Shown: piece by piece, positions 43,987 to 51,911 of the stretch
How the letters are laid out: each line of letters begins with the position of its first letter
Position numbering within the stretch: the stretch's first letter is position 1
NCBI GenBank assembly: GCA_964453115.1
Contig: CAYVRT010000017.1
Coordinates: 20,286 to 84,285, forward strand
Length of the DNA stretch: 64,000 nt
Reading direction: 5' to 3'
Source of the DNA: JAIWNK01 sp964453115
Lineage (GTDB): Bacteria > Chloroflexota > Anaerolineae > Anaerolineales > Anaerolineaceae
Position numbers and translations under genes: made by a program
Notes under the pieces: generated by a model
Told to the model about the DNA's origin: nothing
The model's database searches: none
What the model saw: only the letters and a program-made list of their open reading frames with translations

Positions 43987-45548
43987 CAGACAAACACTGC
44001 CAGCATTGGCGGGTCTTCCAGCGAGTGGCCTTCCAGCCAGGCTTGTGCGCCAAATTGATGCAGCATTTGCACGCCTGTTTGCCAGCAGGCGGTGCGGCGT
44101 GCCGGGTCAGGTGCGTGACGCACCTGTTGCAGCAGGCAGGCGGCCTGATCCAGCGGGCGGCCCAATTGCACCGCCATTTGATGGGCCTGTTCCAGTCCTT
44201 CCCATGGCGCTATCAGCAGGCCAACATGGGCGGCAACGCGCAGCGTCAGCATTTGAAGGCCCAGGGATTTTCGTTGATTGGCGATTTGTTGCGCTTCGCA
44301 AGCGAACTGTTGGGCTTTTGTTACCTGGCCCAGCGCATAGCTGCACAGCGATAAATCCATTAATGCGCCGGCCAGTCCTTCTAACCAGGAGTGGGCCCGA
44401 AAATTGTCAGCTGCCTGTTTCAGTGCGTCCAATGCCCGTTCGGGGTTTCCGGCATACAGGTCGAGGCAGGCCAGGTTGTTGCCCGCCAGAAAGATTTGCA
44501 GGGTTTCCTGGGTTTCTTGGGCTAGTTTTTGCTGTTGCTCGAAATAGGGGCGTGCCTCGGCAAATTGCCCGCGCAGCCAGTAAATGCAGCCCAGGTCGGC
44601 AAGTTGGCGCAATTCGCTGCCGAGCGCCCGGTGTTGGCGGGCTTGTTTGAGCGCCTGAAGTGTGATTTTTTCGGCTTCATCCAGGCGCGCCATGCGGATG
44701 TAAACCAGGCTGAGGTTGGCAATCACCGAGATAACGCCCATATTATGTCCAATGGCATCATAGCCAGCCCGGGCTTGTTGCAAATCTTCCATTGCTTCGG
44801 AGAGCTGATTGTTGGCCCAGTGGAACACGCCGCGCTCTTCGTACAGGTTGGCAAGCAGGCCTGTATCGGCCGGCGGGATGAGGACGAGAAGGTTTTGCAG
44901 GGTGTTGCTGATGAGTTGTGTTGCTTCCGTTAGCTGCCCGGATAGGCGCAGGGCATTGGCCTGGTACGCATCCAGGTAGCTGTTGGCGATCAGCCATGTG
45001 CGCTGATGGTTGGGTTTGACCATGCGGCGCAACTGCTTGCGCGCTTGTTGGAGCGTTTGGTGGCTGGCGGTCAGGTCGCCTCGTTTGGCCTGGCCGTTGG
45101 CAAGCAATGCACTCACCTTGCCATATATTACTGCCAGTCGGCAGCGCCGGGCGAGCGGAAGGGCTTGTGCTGCCGTGTGGCAGACCTGTTCCCATTTGCC
45201 GATGCTGGCGTACAGGTCGGTCAGGCGCGTGAGTAGCTCAGCACTGTGGGCAGATTGGTGTTGCTGTTGTGCTGCGTCAATCCAGAACAGCAGCTGGCTT
45301 TGCCAGGCATCGGTGTGACCCTGATGGCGCGGCCATGGGTCGAGGGTTTCGATAAGGTTGAGCGCTGATGGCCAAAGGGCCGGGGTATTGCGTGCCGCAT
45401 TGAGCAGTGTCAGCAGGCTGCCAAGATGCTCCTGCCATTCTGTTGGCGGAGAGCTGCGCACCAGGCGGCGTTTTTGGCGTAGCTGCCGGGCCAATTGTTG
45501 CTCCAGGAAACTGCGCCAGGCGGGGGCGTTTGGGGATGATTCGCTCAT
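43986..45548 (-). CDS. TPR-repeat protein, partner of the NB-ARC ATPase
   Basis: 520 residues made almost entirely of helical TPR-like repeats (AKRGDLTASHQTLQQARKQL, LANLYEERGVFHWANNQLSEAMEDLQQARAGYDAIG, VISVIANLSLVYIRMARLDEAEKITLQALKQAR). No signal peptide, no catalytic motif. Its ATG overlaps the stop of the upstream NB-ARC gene (ATGA), so the two look like a single NB-ARC-TPR protein split in two. Likely a ligand-sensing or scaffold subunit. Confidence 0.75.
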   Translation of the reverse strand: MSESSPNAPAWRSFLEQQLARQLRQKRRLVRSSPPTEWQEHLGSLLTLLNAARNTPALWPSALNLIETLDPWPRHQGHTDAWQSQLLFWIDAAQQQHQSAHSAELLTRLTDLYASIGKWEQVCHTAAQALPLARRCRLAVIYGKVSALLANGQAKRGDLTASHQTLQQARKQLRRMVKPNHQRTWLIANSYLDAYQANALRLSGQLTEATQLISNTLQNLLVLIPPADTGLLANLYEERGVFHWANNQLSEAMEDLQQARAGYDAIGHNMGVISVIANLSLVYIRMARLDEAEKITLQALKQARQHRALGSELRQLADLGCIYWLRGQFAEARPYFEQQQKLAQETQETLQIFLAGNNLACLDLYAGNPERALDALKQAADNFRAHSWLEGLAGALMDLSLCSYALGQVTKAQQFACEAQQIANQRKSLGLQMLTLRVAAHVGLLIAPWEGLEQAHQMAVQLGRPLDQAACLLQQVRHAPDPARRTACWQTGVQMLHQFGAQAWLEGHSLEDPPMLAVFV

Positions 45549-46981
45549 TGCCAGTTATTTAAGATGTCGCTGCGCAGGAAGGTGATGGTGAGACGGTGCA
45601 GGCGATAGATGGTGTGGTCGGCGCTGCCGCCTGGCTCGATCAGTGAATAATCGAGTAGTTCGTTGAGCGCGGGGCGGAATGCTTTTTCGGGCAGGTTGCT
45701 CGTCTTGCGCAGCCAGGCACGGTCTTCGCCGTTGGGTGAGATGAGCAGCATGGAAAGCAGCAATTGCCGGGCGGTTTGCGAGAGCAAGGCCCAACTGCGG
45801 CGGTAGATGTGGGTGAATGCTGTGCCAATATCGCCCTGGCCGGTTTGCAAATCGCTCAGCACTTCTTCTAAATCGGCGCTGCGCAATTGGGCGGCGATCA
45901 GTTTCAGCGCCAGGGGCAGCCCGCCAACCCGATCGTAGATGGCGCACAGGCTGCTGGATGAGATCCCGCCCGGTTGTTGACGGCGCTTCAGTTCGTTCAG
46001 TAGCAGGGTGCAACTATCTTCAAAGGATAGCTCCGGCACGCGCAGCACCTGGACGAAATCCAGGTCATCCAGGGTTTGGCGGCTGGTACAAAGAAAGCGC
46101 GAGCGATCGCTGAGTGGCTGCAAGCTGCGCACGATGGTTTGGGCGTCTTCGGCGGTTTCCAGGTTGTCAATCACCACCAGGTAGGGGTGGGCGGTGAAGA
46201 TCGGGCGCATACGGCGTAACTTTTCGGCGCTGCTCATGCCGCAGAGATGTCCTTGTCCAATTTGCTCGGCCAGGCGCTCGGTCACCTCGTCTAGCGAACG
46301 GTAGACCTCGGCCTCACAGCGCGTTGTGCCATCGCAGGCAAAAAATTCGCTTCGGGCGCTGATCCAAAGTACGGCTTCAAATTTTCCGCTGCATTGAATG
46401 GTGCGCGCTGAAACCTGGGCCAGGCTGGTTTTGCCGATCCCGCCCATCCCTTCCAGGCTGATGAAGGCAGGCCCAGCCGGGTCAAGCAGCCAGCCAACAA
46501 CCTGCTTGACGAGTGACGCGACACCCACCAGCTGCCGGGCGGCCTCTCCGGGCAGCCAGGGAGCATCATTCGGCGCAGCGCATGTCCGCTCAACTGCTAG
46601 CAGTTCTTCCTTCAACAATTGAATGCCCAGCAGCACCATCCGGCGAAACTGCCGTTCCGAAAGGGCGGCTGTTCGCGCCAGTTCTTCGACGCTGATTGTT
46701 TGACCCGGGAGATAGCGGTGATAGAGGGCGCTCCAGGCTGCTAGGTGTTTGTTGCCGGATGCAAAATCTTGCCGCAGTGCTGCCTGCCATGATGTGTTTG
46801 GTGGGTATTCTGATTGGCGCAATTTCTCTAGCTGCTTTGTTGTCAGGGCCTGAACGCGTTGTTGCGCAATTTGATCCCTCTGGTTTGCTGTTTCGCTCAG
46901 CAAATCCTGAAAACATTCCTGGTCATACCATTCGGGTGCCGGTTCTTCTCCGTGTAGCCAGGCCCGAAACAATTGCTCCAT
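45545..46981 (-). CDS. NB-ARC/STAND ATPase with N-terminal HTH-like region
   Basis: 478 residues from ATG 46981; a GTG at 47008 with a distant AGGA is an alternative. The N-terminal ~130 residues include a helix-turn-helix-like stretch (ISVEELARTAALSERQFRRM). The NB-ARC domain has P-loop GMGGIGKTS (about 176-184), Walker B YLVVIDNLE, an RNBS-B-like FLCTSRQ and a GLPLALKL motif, followed by a winged-helix-like end. This is the bacterial relative of plant/animal NLR ATPases. The TPR half is encoded separately by the next gene. The promoter region carries four CAGACA direct repeats. Confidence 0.82.
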   Translation of the reverse strand: MEQLFRAWLHGEEPAPEWYDQECFQDLLSETANQRDQIAQQRVQALTTKQLEKLRQSEYPPNTSWQAALRQDFASGNKHLAAWSALYHRYLPGQTISVEELARTAALSERQFRRMVLLGIQLLKEELLAVERTCAAPNDAPWLPGEAARQLVGVASLVKQVVGWLLDPAGPAFISLEGMGGIGKTSLAQVSARTIQCSGKFEAVLWISARSEFFACDGTTRCEAEVYRSLDEVTERLAEQIGQGHLCGMSSAEKLRRMRPIFTAHPYLVVIDNLETAEDAQTIVRSLQPLSDRSRFLCTSRQTLDDLDFVQVLRVPELSFEDSCTLLLNELKRRQQPGGISSSSLCAIYDRVGGLPLALKLIAAQLRSADLEEVLSDLQTGQGDIGTAFTHIYRRSWALLSQTARQLLLSMLLISPNGEDRAWLRKTSNLPEKAFRPALNELLDYSLIEPGGSADHTIYRLHRLTITFLRSDILNNWQ

Positions 46982-47058
46982 TGGTTCGATTGGGCGTTTC
47001 TTGTTCACGTTGGTTGTGTTTCCTAACAGGTTAAGTATAAATGAATTTTGAGGGTGGA

Positions 47059-47099
47059 TGTCTGGAAAAATGTCTGCTTTTTGTCTGTTTCTTTGTCCG
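47059..47099. repeat. Four hexamer direct repeats at 11-12 bp spacing
   Basis: TGTCTG at 47059, 47071 and 47082 and TGTCCG at 47094 (read CAGACA on the minus strand). They lie 23 bp upstream of a TATACT -10-like box (47036-47031, minus) for the NB-ARC gene, on one face of the helix. Confidence 0.6.
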
Positions 47100-47106
47100 A
47101 ATTTGC

Positions 47107-47135
47107 ATGACAAATGGGAGAAAACAATCTATCAT
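47107..47135 (+). promoter_or_regulatory. Promoter of a probable small RNA or of the SDR gene
   Basis: ATGACA (47107-47112), 17-bp spacer, TATCAT (47130-47135). Each box has five of six consensus bases. Confidence 0.6.
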
Positions 47136-47141
47136 GCAAGT

Positions 47142-47266
47142 GTCTCGCATCGTCCAGCCAGGGTTGCTCATTTGGGGCTGAGGTCACAGCTGGCAAAGCT
47201 TTCACGCATTAAGGCAGGGTTTTGAATACTGGGCAGGCGCTAACAGGGGAGCGCCTGCTTTTTTTT
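47142..47266 (+). ncRNA. Candidate small RNA or attenuated leader, about 125 nt
   Basis: The segment lies between a good promoter and a perfect intrinsic terminator, with no coding gene inside. CCAGC near 47154 and GCTGG near 47188 could form an internal stem. It is either a free-standing sRNA at the edge of the ATPase island or a leader whose terminator controls the SDR gene 58 bp downstream. It matches no RNA family I recognise (not 6S, SRP or tmRNA by eye). Confidence 0.45.
47233..47266 (+). terminator. Strong Rho-independent terminator
   Basis: GCAGGCGCT (47233-47241), loop AACAGGGG, AGCGCCTGC (47250-47258), then eight T's. It stands upstream, not downstream, of any plus-strand gene. Confidence 0.9.
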
Positions 47267-47324
47267 GCAGTTGGGCTGAGAATGTGATAGGATGGGCTTC
47301 TCACTACCGATGGAGGAAGATGCA

Positions 47325-48173
47325 ATGAAGGGATTGTCTGAAAAGACGGTTTTGGTCACGGGCGCAACCGCCGGGATTGGCCTGGCAACGGTGCAAATGC
47401 TTTGTCAGCGCGGTGCGCGGGTGTTGGCGGTTGGGCGTTCGCCGCAGCGCTGCGCCGAGGCGGAGGCACAGGTGCGCGCAGCCTGTCCGGAGGCGCGCCT
47501 GTGTTATTATTTGGCAGACCTGGCCTCGCAGCGGCAGATTCGCAGCCTGGTTGCACAGGTGCAGGCAGGGCTGCCAGACGGAGCGTTGGATGTGCTGATT
47601 AACAATGCCGGGGCGGTTGCCAGCCGCCGCACGCTGACCGAAGATGGGTATGAACTGCAATTTGCCGTTAATCACCTAGCGGCTTTTTTGCTGGCCGACT
47701 TGCTCTTGCCGGCCTTGCAGATGGGCGGGGCGGGGCGTGTGCTGACGGTTAGCTCGGCTTCGCACCGTTGGATGGTGATGAACTGGGGGGATGTGATGTT
47801 TGCCCGCTGGTATCATTCTTTGCTGGCCTATAAACAATCCAAGCTGGCGAATGTGCTTTTCACGGTTGAATTCAACCGCCGTTTTGCCGGGCTGGGGCTG
47901 CGGGCCTTTGCCATTGACCCGGGGCTGGTGAATACTGAAATTGGCTTGAAAGGGATGCACGGCGTGGAGCGCTGGTTCTGGGAGCAGCGCCGCAAAGGTG
48001 GCACGCCGCCCGAGCGCCCTGCCCAGACTTTGCTTCACCTGTGTTCCGAGGCCAATCCAGGCGCTGCGCCCTACTGGAAGGATTGCGCGCCGATGACACC
48101 CAGCCGCTATGCGCTGCGCGCCGATGCCGGGGCGCAGCTTTGGGCGCTTTCGCAGCAGCTTTGCGCGCCCTAG
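47325..48173 (+). CDS. Short-chain dehydrogenase/reductase
   Basis: 282 residues from ATG 47325, preceded by GGAGGAAG at proper spacing. Rossmann TGATAGIG (about 10-17), NNAG (about 91-94), catalytic Ser (VSSASH) and YxxxK (YKQSK). The pattern resembles retinol-dehydrogenase/WW-oxidoreductase-like SDRs that use NADP(H). Substrate unknown. Expression may be controlled by the terminator 58 bp upstream. Its stop lies 3 bp into the end of the convergent dehydrogenase gene. Confidence 0.87.
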   Translation: MKGLSEKTVLVTGATAGIGLATVQMLCQRGARVLAVGRSPQRCAEAEAQVRAACPEARLCYYLADLASQRQIRSLVAQVQAGLPDGALDVLINNAGAVASRRTLTEDGYELQFAVNHLAAFLLADLLLPALQMGGAGRVLTVSSASHRWMVMNWGDVMFARWYHSLLAYKQSKLANVLFTVEFNRRFAGLGLRAFAIDPGLVNTEIGLKGMHGVERWFWEQRRKGGTPPERPAQTLLHLCSEANPGAAPYWKDCAPMTPSRYALRADAGAQLWALSQQLCAP

Positions 48174-49567
48174 CCGACGACTTTGCCCGGGTTGAGGATG
48201 CCTTTGGGATCGAAGGTTTGCTTGATCTGACGCATCAGGTTGAGGATGACCGGCCCTTCCGCGGCGGCCAGGTATGGTTGTTTGGCGTAGCCAATGCCAT
48301 GCTCACCTGAAACTTTGCCACCCAACTGCCGGGCGCGGGCATAGAGTTGCTCGAAGGCTGCTGTGCGGCGCTGTTCCCATTCCTCTTGCGACAGTGCATC
48401 GCGCAGCAGATAGATGTGACAATTGCCATCGCCAGCGTGTCCAAAACTCTTCATCCGCAGCCCGGTTTGTGCGGCTGTTTCGCCAACAAATTCGATGAAG
48501 TCGGGGATGGCGGTGCGCGGTACAACAACATCACATTCATCCATTTCGCTGGTTGAGGATTTGATTGCCTCCAGAAAGGCGCCGCGCGGGCTCCAGATGC
48601 TTTCCTGGCGTTCTTCGGTGTTGGCGAGCAGCACATCCAGTGCGCCGGATTGCAGGCAAATTTGCGCCGCAGCATCGAAGGCGCGCTCAATTTCCTCGTT
48701 CGTTGTACCATCAAACAGCAGCAGCAGGTAGGCCTCTGCCGATGCGTCTGGCAACTTCTTGCCCAGGTATTCCTCGGCGGCCAGAATCACGTCGCGCTCC
48801 ATGAATTCAATGGAGCGTGGGGTGGCTTTCAGGCGCAGCAATTCCGGCACGGCGCGGGCTGCGGTCTTCAGGTCGGGGAAGGGTGCCAACAGGCTGGAGG
48901 TGAGCGGCGGCAGCGGCAGCAGGCGCAGGATGATTTTGGTCACAACGGCCAGCGTGCCTTCTGAGCCAATGATCAGGTTGAGCAGACTGTAGCCAGAGCT
49001 GTTTTTAACTACTTTGCCGCCCAGTTCCAGAATGCTGCCATCTGGCAGGACAATTTCTAGCCCGCGCACGTAGTCGCGCGTTACGCCATATTTGACCGCC
49101 GACATGCCGCCAGCATTGGTTGAGACATTTCCGCCAATTGTGGCGCTCTTTTCGCCGGGGTTGGGCGGGTAATAGAGGCCCTGCGCTTCAACATAGGGGT
49201 AAATATCCATAATCAACACGCCCGGCTCAACCGTCAGGGTCAGGTTCTGGGGGTCCAACTCCAGAATGCGGTTCATGCGGCTGAGGTTGAGCAGGATGCC
49301 GCCCTGCAGGGCAACCGCTCCGCCAACCAGCCCGGTCCCCTGGCCGCGCGGGGTGACTGGCAGGTTGTGTTCCCAGGCATGGCGCAGTACAGCCGAAACT
49401 TCCTCGGTGCTGAGCGGCTCGACCAGCGCTTCCGGCAGGCGGTGAATGCCGGCCAGTTCATCGTGTGCAAAGTCGGGCGAAATGGCTTCTCCGCTCCAAA
49501 CTCGCCCCGGACAAATGGCTTGCAGGGCGGCAAGGTCGTTGGCATCTAGAGATTTGAATTGTGGCAT
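48170..49567 (-). CDS. lctD: FAD-linked lactate/glycolate dehydrogenase subunit (GlcD/LctD-like)
   Basis: 465 residues. FAD-binding PCMH domain (PRGQGTGLVGGAV, PGEKSATIGGNVSTNAGG, GSEGTLAVVTKI) and C-terminal FAD-oxidase domain with HAGDGNCH and GEHGIGYAK. It oxidises D-2-hydroxyacids such as lactate or glycolate. The order etfB-etfA-dehydrogenase, 1-3 bp apart, is that of the Acetobacterium lactate dehydrogenase/Etf complex that drives lactate oxidation by NAD+ with ferredoxin oxidation (electron confurcation). Glycolate is the alternative substrate; no GlcE/GlcF genes are present. Confidence 0.82.
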   Translation of the reverse strand: MPQFKSLDANDLAALQAICPGRVWSGEAISPDFAHDELAGIHRLPEALVEPLSTEEVSAVLRHAWEHNLPVTPRGQGTGLVGGAVALQGGILLNLSRMNRILELDPQNLTLTVEPGVLIMDIYPYVEAQGLYYPPNPGEKSATIGGNVSTNAGGMSAVKYGVTRDYVRGLEIVLPDGSILELGGKVVKNSSGYSLLNLIIGSEGTLAVVTKIILRLLPLPPLTSSLLAPFPDLKTAARAVPELLRLKATPRSIEFMERDVILAAEEYLGKKLPDASAEAYLLLLFDGTTNEEIERAFDAAAQICLQSGALDVLLANTEERQESIWSPRGAFLEAIKSSTSEMDECDVVVPRTAIPDFIEFVGETAAQTGLRMKSFGHAGDGNCHIYLLRDALSQEEWEQRRTAAFEQLYARARQLGGKVSGEHGIGYAKQPYLAAAEGPVILNLMRQIKQTFDPKGILNPGKVVG

Positions 49568-49568
49568 C

Positions 49569-50771
49569 TTAACCTCCGGTGTGGGTTGGATGGGTGCGCA
49601 GACGCTGAATGAACGCTGGCAGCACGTCGTATAAATCGCCTACCAGGGCATAGTGGGCGACATGAAAGATGGGCGCTTGCGGGTCATTGTTAATTGCAAC
49701 GATGCATTCGGCGCCTTTCATCCCGCTGATGAATTGTACTGCTCCAGAAATGCCGCAGGTGATGATCAGGCGCGGCTTGACTGTGCGCCCGGACAGGCCA
49801 ATTTGGGTGCGCGGGTCAGCCCAGCCGGCTTCAATCAGCGGGCGGGTGACGGCAACCTGCGCCCCCAGGCAGGACGCCAATTCCTCAATCCATTCCATGT
49901 CTTTCTGCCGCCGCACGCCGCGCCCAGCCGCAATGATGACTTCAGCATCTTCGATGGTGCGCACAGGTGGTTTGGGCTGTGTTTCCAGGACGTGCATGCG
50001 CAACTGTTGTTTTTCGGGTGGCAATTGGCGCCGTTCCACCCGCCCCCAAGGAGCGGCAACGCGCTCGCCTGGGGCAAACACTTTGTAGCGCACGGTGGCA
50101 AATTGTGGGCGGTGATAGGGGGTGCGGATGTGGGCCATGATGTTGCCGCCAAACGCCGGGCGGATTTGATCCAGGTCGCCGGCCTCGCTAACATCCAGAA
50201 AGGTGCAATCGGCGGTCAGGCCGGTGCGTAGACGGGCAGCCGCCCGGGGTGCCAGCGAGCGCCCGCTTTGCGTTCCGCCCACCAGGACAATGGCTGGTTG
50301 ATAGGCCCGAATGAAATCTTCCAGGGCGGCGGTGTAGCCTTCCACGGTGAAGTCGCGCAGCATTTCCTCTTCATATAGCACCACGCAATCCACCCCGTGG
50401 GCCAGCAATTCTTCGCTCAGTCCGGCAACGCCCTGCCCCATCAACACGGCATAGACGGGTTGCTGCAAACGGCCGGCCATTGCCCGTGCTTTGCCAATCA
50501 GTTCAAAGGTGACGGGGTGAAGCTGCCCATGAAACTGTTCGGCGTAGACGGCGACGCCGCGCCAGGCTTGCTTATCCACCGGGGAGAGGACATCTTCACG
50601 GTATTCAAAGACGCCCTCGGGCCCTTTGCGGACACAAATTTTACACATTCGGCAGGCTTCGGTCACCTCAAGGCGGCCATCGGGGGTGCAGCACAGCGCG
50701 CCAAACGGGCAAATGGCAACCAGTGCCTGGGCATCGCTAATCTTTTCGGGGTGAATGACGATGCCGGCCAT
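49569..50771 (-). CDS. etfA: Electron transfer flavoprotein alpha subunit with ferredoxin-like N-terminus
   Basis: 400 residues, longer than plain EtfA (about 320). The first ~70 form a ferredoxin-like domain with one complete ligand set (CPFG near 21 and CRMCKIC near 40), while the other cluster's Cys residues are missing. One [4Fe-4S] cluster is what I recall for LDH-associated EtfA. The Etf domain follows, with the C-terminal FAD-binding segment (LSGRTVKPRLIITCGISGAVQF, AINNDPQAPIFHVAHYALVGD). Its ATG overlaps the etfB stop by one base. Confidence 0.9.
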   Translation of the reverse strand: MAGIVIHPEKISDAQALVAICPFGALCCTPDGRLEVTEACRMCKICVRKGPEGVFEYREDVLSPVDKQAWRGVAVYAEQFHGQLHPVTFELIGKARAMAGRLQQPVYAVLMGQGVAGLSEELLAHGVDCVVLYEEEMLRDFTVEGYTAALEDFIRAYQPAIVLVGGTQSGRSLAPRAAARLRTGLTADCTFLDVSEAGDLDQIRPAFGGNIMAHIRTPYHRPQFATVRYKVFAPGERVAAPWGRVERRQLPPEKQQLRMHVLETQPKPPVRTIEDAEVIIAAGRGVRRQKDMEWIEELASCLGAQVAVTRPLIEAGWADPRTQIGLSGRTVKPRLIITCGISGAVQFISGMKGAECIVAINNDPQAPIFHVAHYALVGDLYDVLPAFIQRLRTHPTHTGG

Positions 50772-51568
50772 TAGATTAATTTCCTTTCCAGCAACATGCT
50801 CAGCAGGTGTTCGGCCAGTTCTTCGCCGCTGCCCTGCCAGGTTTGGCTGGTTTGTTCAGCCTCGGGCGGAAAGATGCGCACGACACGGGTTGGTGAGCCA
50901 TTCAGTCCGTAGTGGTTTTCATCTGGGTCGGGCAGGTCATCGAGCGTCAGGCGGCGGATGGGGCGGCCTTTGCTGGCGAGTTTGCGGCGGTAGGAGGGCA
51001 GGCGGGGTTGGAAGATGCCCTTCTCCACAGTCAGCAGGCAGGGCAGGGCAATGCGCACAACCTGCACTTCGTGTGGCAGTTCGGCGCGCACAATCAGCGC
51101 ATCGGGCTGCACAGCCTGAATGGCGCTGACGTTGGTCAGGTGGGGCAGGTCGAGGAATTCGGCCAGTTCGGGGCCCACCTGAGCGGTATCGCCATCGGTG
51201 GTTTGTTTGCCGCACAAGATCAGGTCAGGCATTCCCAGGGCGCGAATGGCTTGTGCCAGGGTGTAGGCAGTTGCCAGGCAATCGGCGCCGGCAAAGCGCC
51301 GGTCGCTGAGCAGGGCGCCGGAGGCGACGCCCATCCAAAACGCCTCGCGCACAATGGCCTCGCTTTGCGGTGGCCCCATTGTCAACACGTCCACCTCGGC
51401 CCCGTGCGCCTCTTTCAGGCGCAGGGCGGTTTCCAGGGCGTATAAATCGTAGGGGTTGAGCTTGGCTGCCACCCCGCTGCGCAGGAGTACCCCGGTTTTT
51501 TCATCCACCTGAACTTTGCTGGTGCCTGGCACCTGTTTGATACATACCAGAATTTTCACGGCTTGCAT
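50771..51568 (-). CDS. etfB: Electron transfer flavoprotein beta subunit
   Basis: 265 residues. KILVCIKQVPGTSKV at the start, NPYDLYALETALRLKE, and the AMP/FAD-binding DLILCGKQTTDGDTAQVGPELAEFL are characteristic. In bifurcating Etfs this subunit binds the bifurcating FAD and NAD. ATG 51568 is used; a GTG at 51559 gives the canonical VKILVCIKQ start and is a real alternative, since AGGAG sits only 2 bases from the ATG. A TATAAT-like box on the minus strand (51587-51582) lies just upstream. Confidence 0.92.
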   Translation of the reverse strand: MQAVKILVCIKQVPGTSKVQVDEKTGVLLRSGVAAKLNPYDLYALETALRLKEAHGAEVDVLTMGPPQSEAIVREAFWMGVASGALLSDRRFAGADCLATAYTLAQAIRALGMPDLILCGKQTTDGDTAQVGPELAEFLDLPHLTNVSAIQAVQPDALIVRAELPHEVQVVRIALPCLLTVEKGIFQPRLPSYRRKLASKGRPIRRLTLDDLPDPDENHYGLNGSPTRVVRIFPPEAEQTSQTWQGSGEELAEHLLSMLLERKLI

Positions 51569-51911
51569 GGCTCCTGCGGCAATTATACCAAAGCGCTCTT
51601 GCTCAAGGGCGGGATGCGGAACAGAAATGGAGGCTTTGAAAACCATGGATGAATGTAATCTGCGAGAGAGGATGAATGTCGTTTGGGAAGTTTCTGTCTG
51701 GCAGATATAATCCAATCTTGATGAGAAAAATCACTCTGTTTCACCGCTATTGAGCTGGCTTGTTGAGCGCTGGTCAGCGCTCTTCAGTTCACTGCTTGCT
51801 GCGGAACAGATGAGTTAAAGCCCCATTCCTCCTGAACCGTTGCAGGTGGTGCGACGGTTGTTGTGTGCTTTGACCCTTGAGGCACACAAGAAAAACTTTC
51901 AGGAGGTTTGT
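51569..51911 (+). promoter_or_regulatory. Promoter and structured leader of the yedE operon
   Basis: Plus-strand promoter TTGGGA (51683-51688), 17 bp, TATAAT (51706-51711). The ~195-nt leader holds: hairpin P0 GAGCGCTG/CAGCGCTC (51765-51782); CCTCCTGAA (51828-51836), exactly complementary to TTCAGGAGG (51898-51906), the yedE ribosome binding site; and between them P2 CCGTTGC/GCGACGG (51837-51843, 51851-51857) and P3 TTGTGTGC/GCACACAA (51861-51868, 51882-51889). Together these form a three-way junction that can hide the ribosome binding site. Confidence 0.7.

Noticed and set aside
45545..46981. Classical LuxR/MalT-type ATP-dependent activator
   Set aside because: No C-terminal LuxR helix-turn-helix; the GLPL motif and split TPR partner fit NB-ARC/STAND better.
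47134..47181. A 15-codon ORF in the candidate small RNA
   Set aside because: Its ATG overlaps the -10 box, so it would lie outside the transcript.
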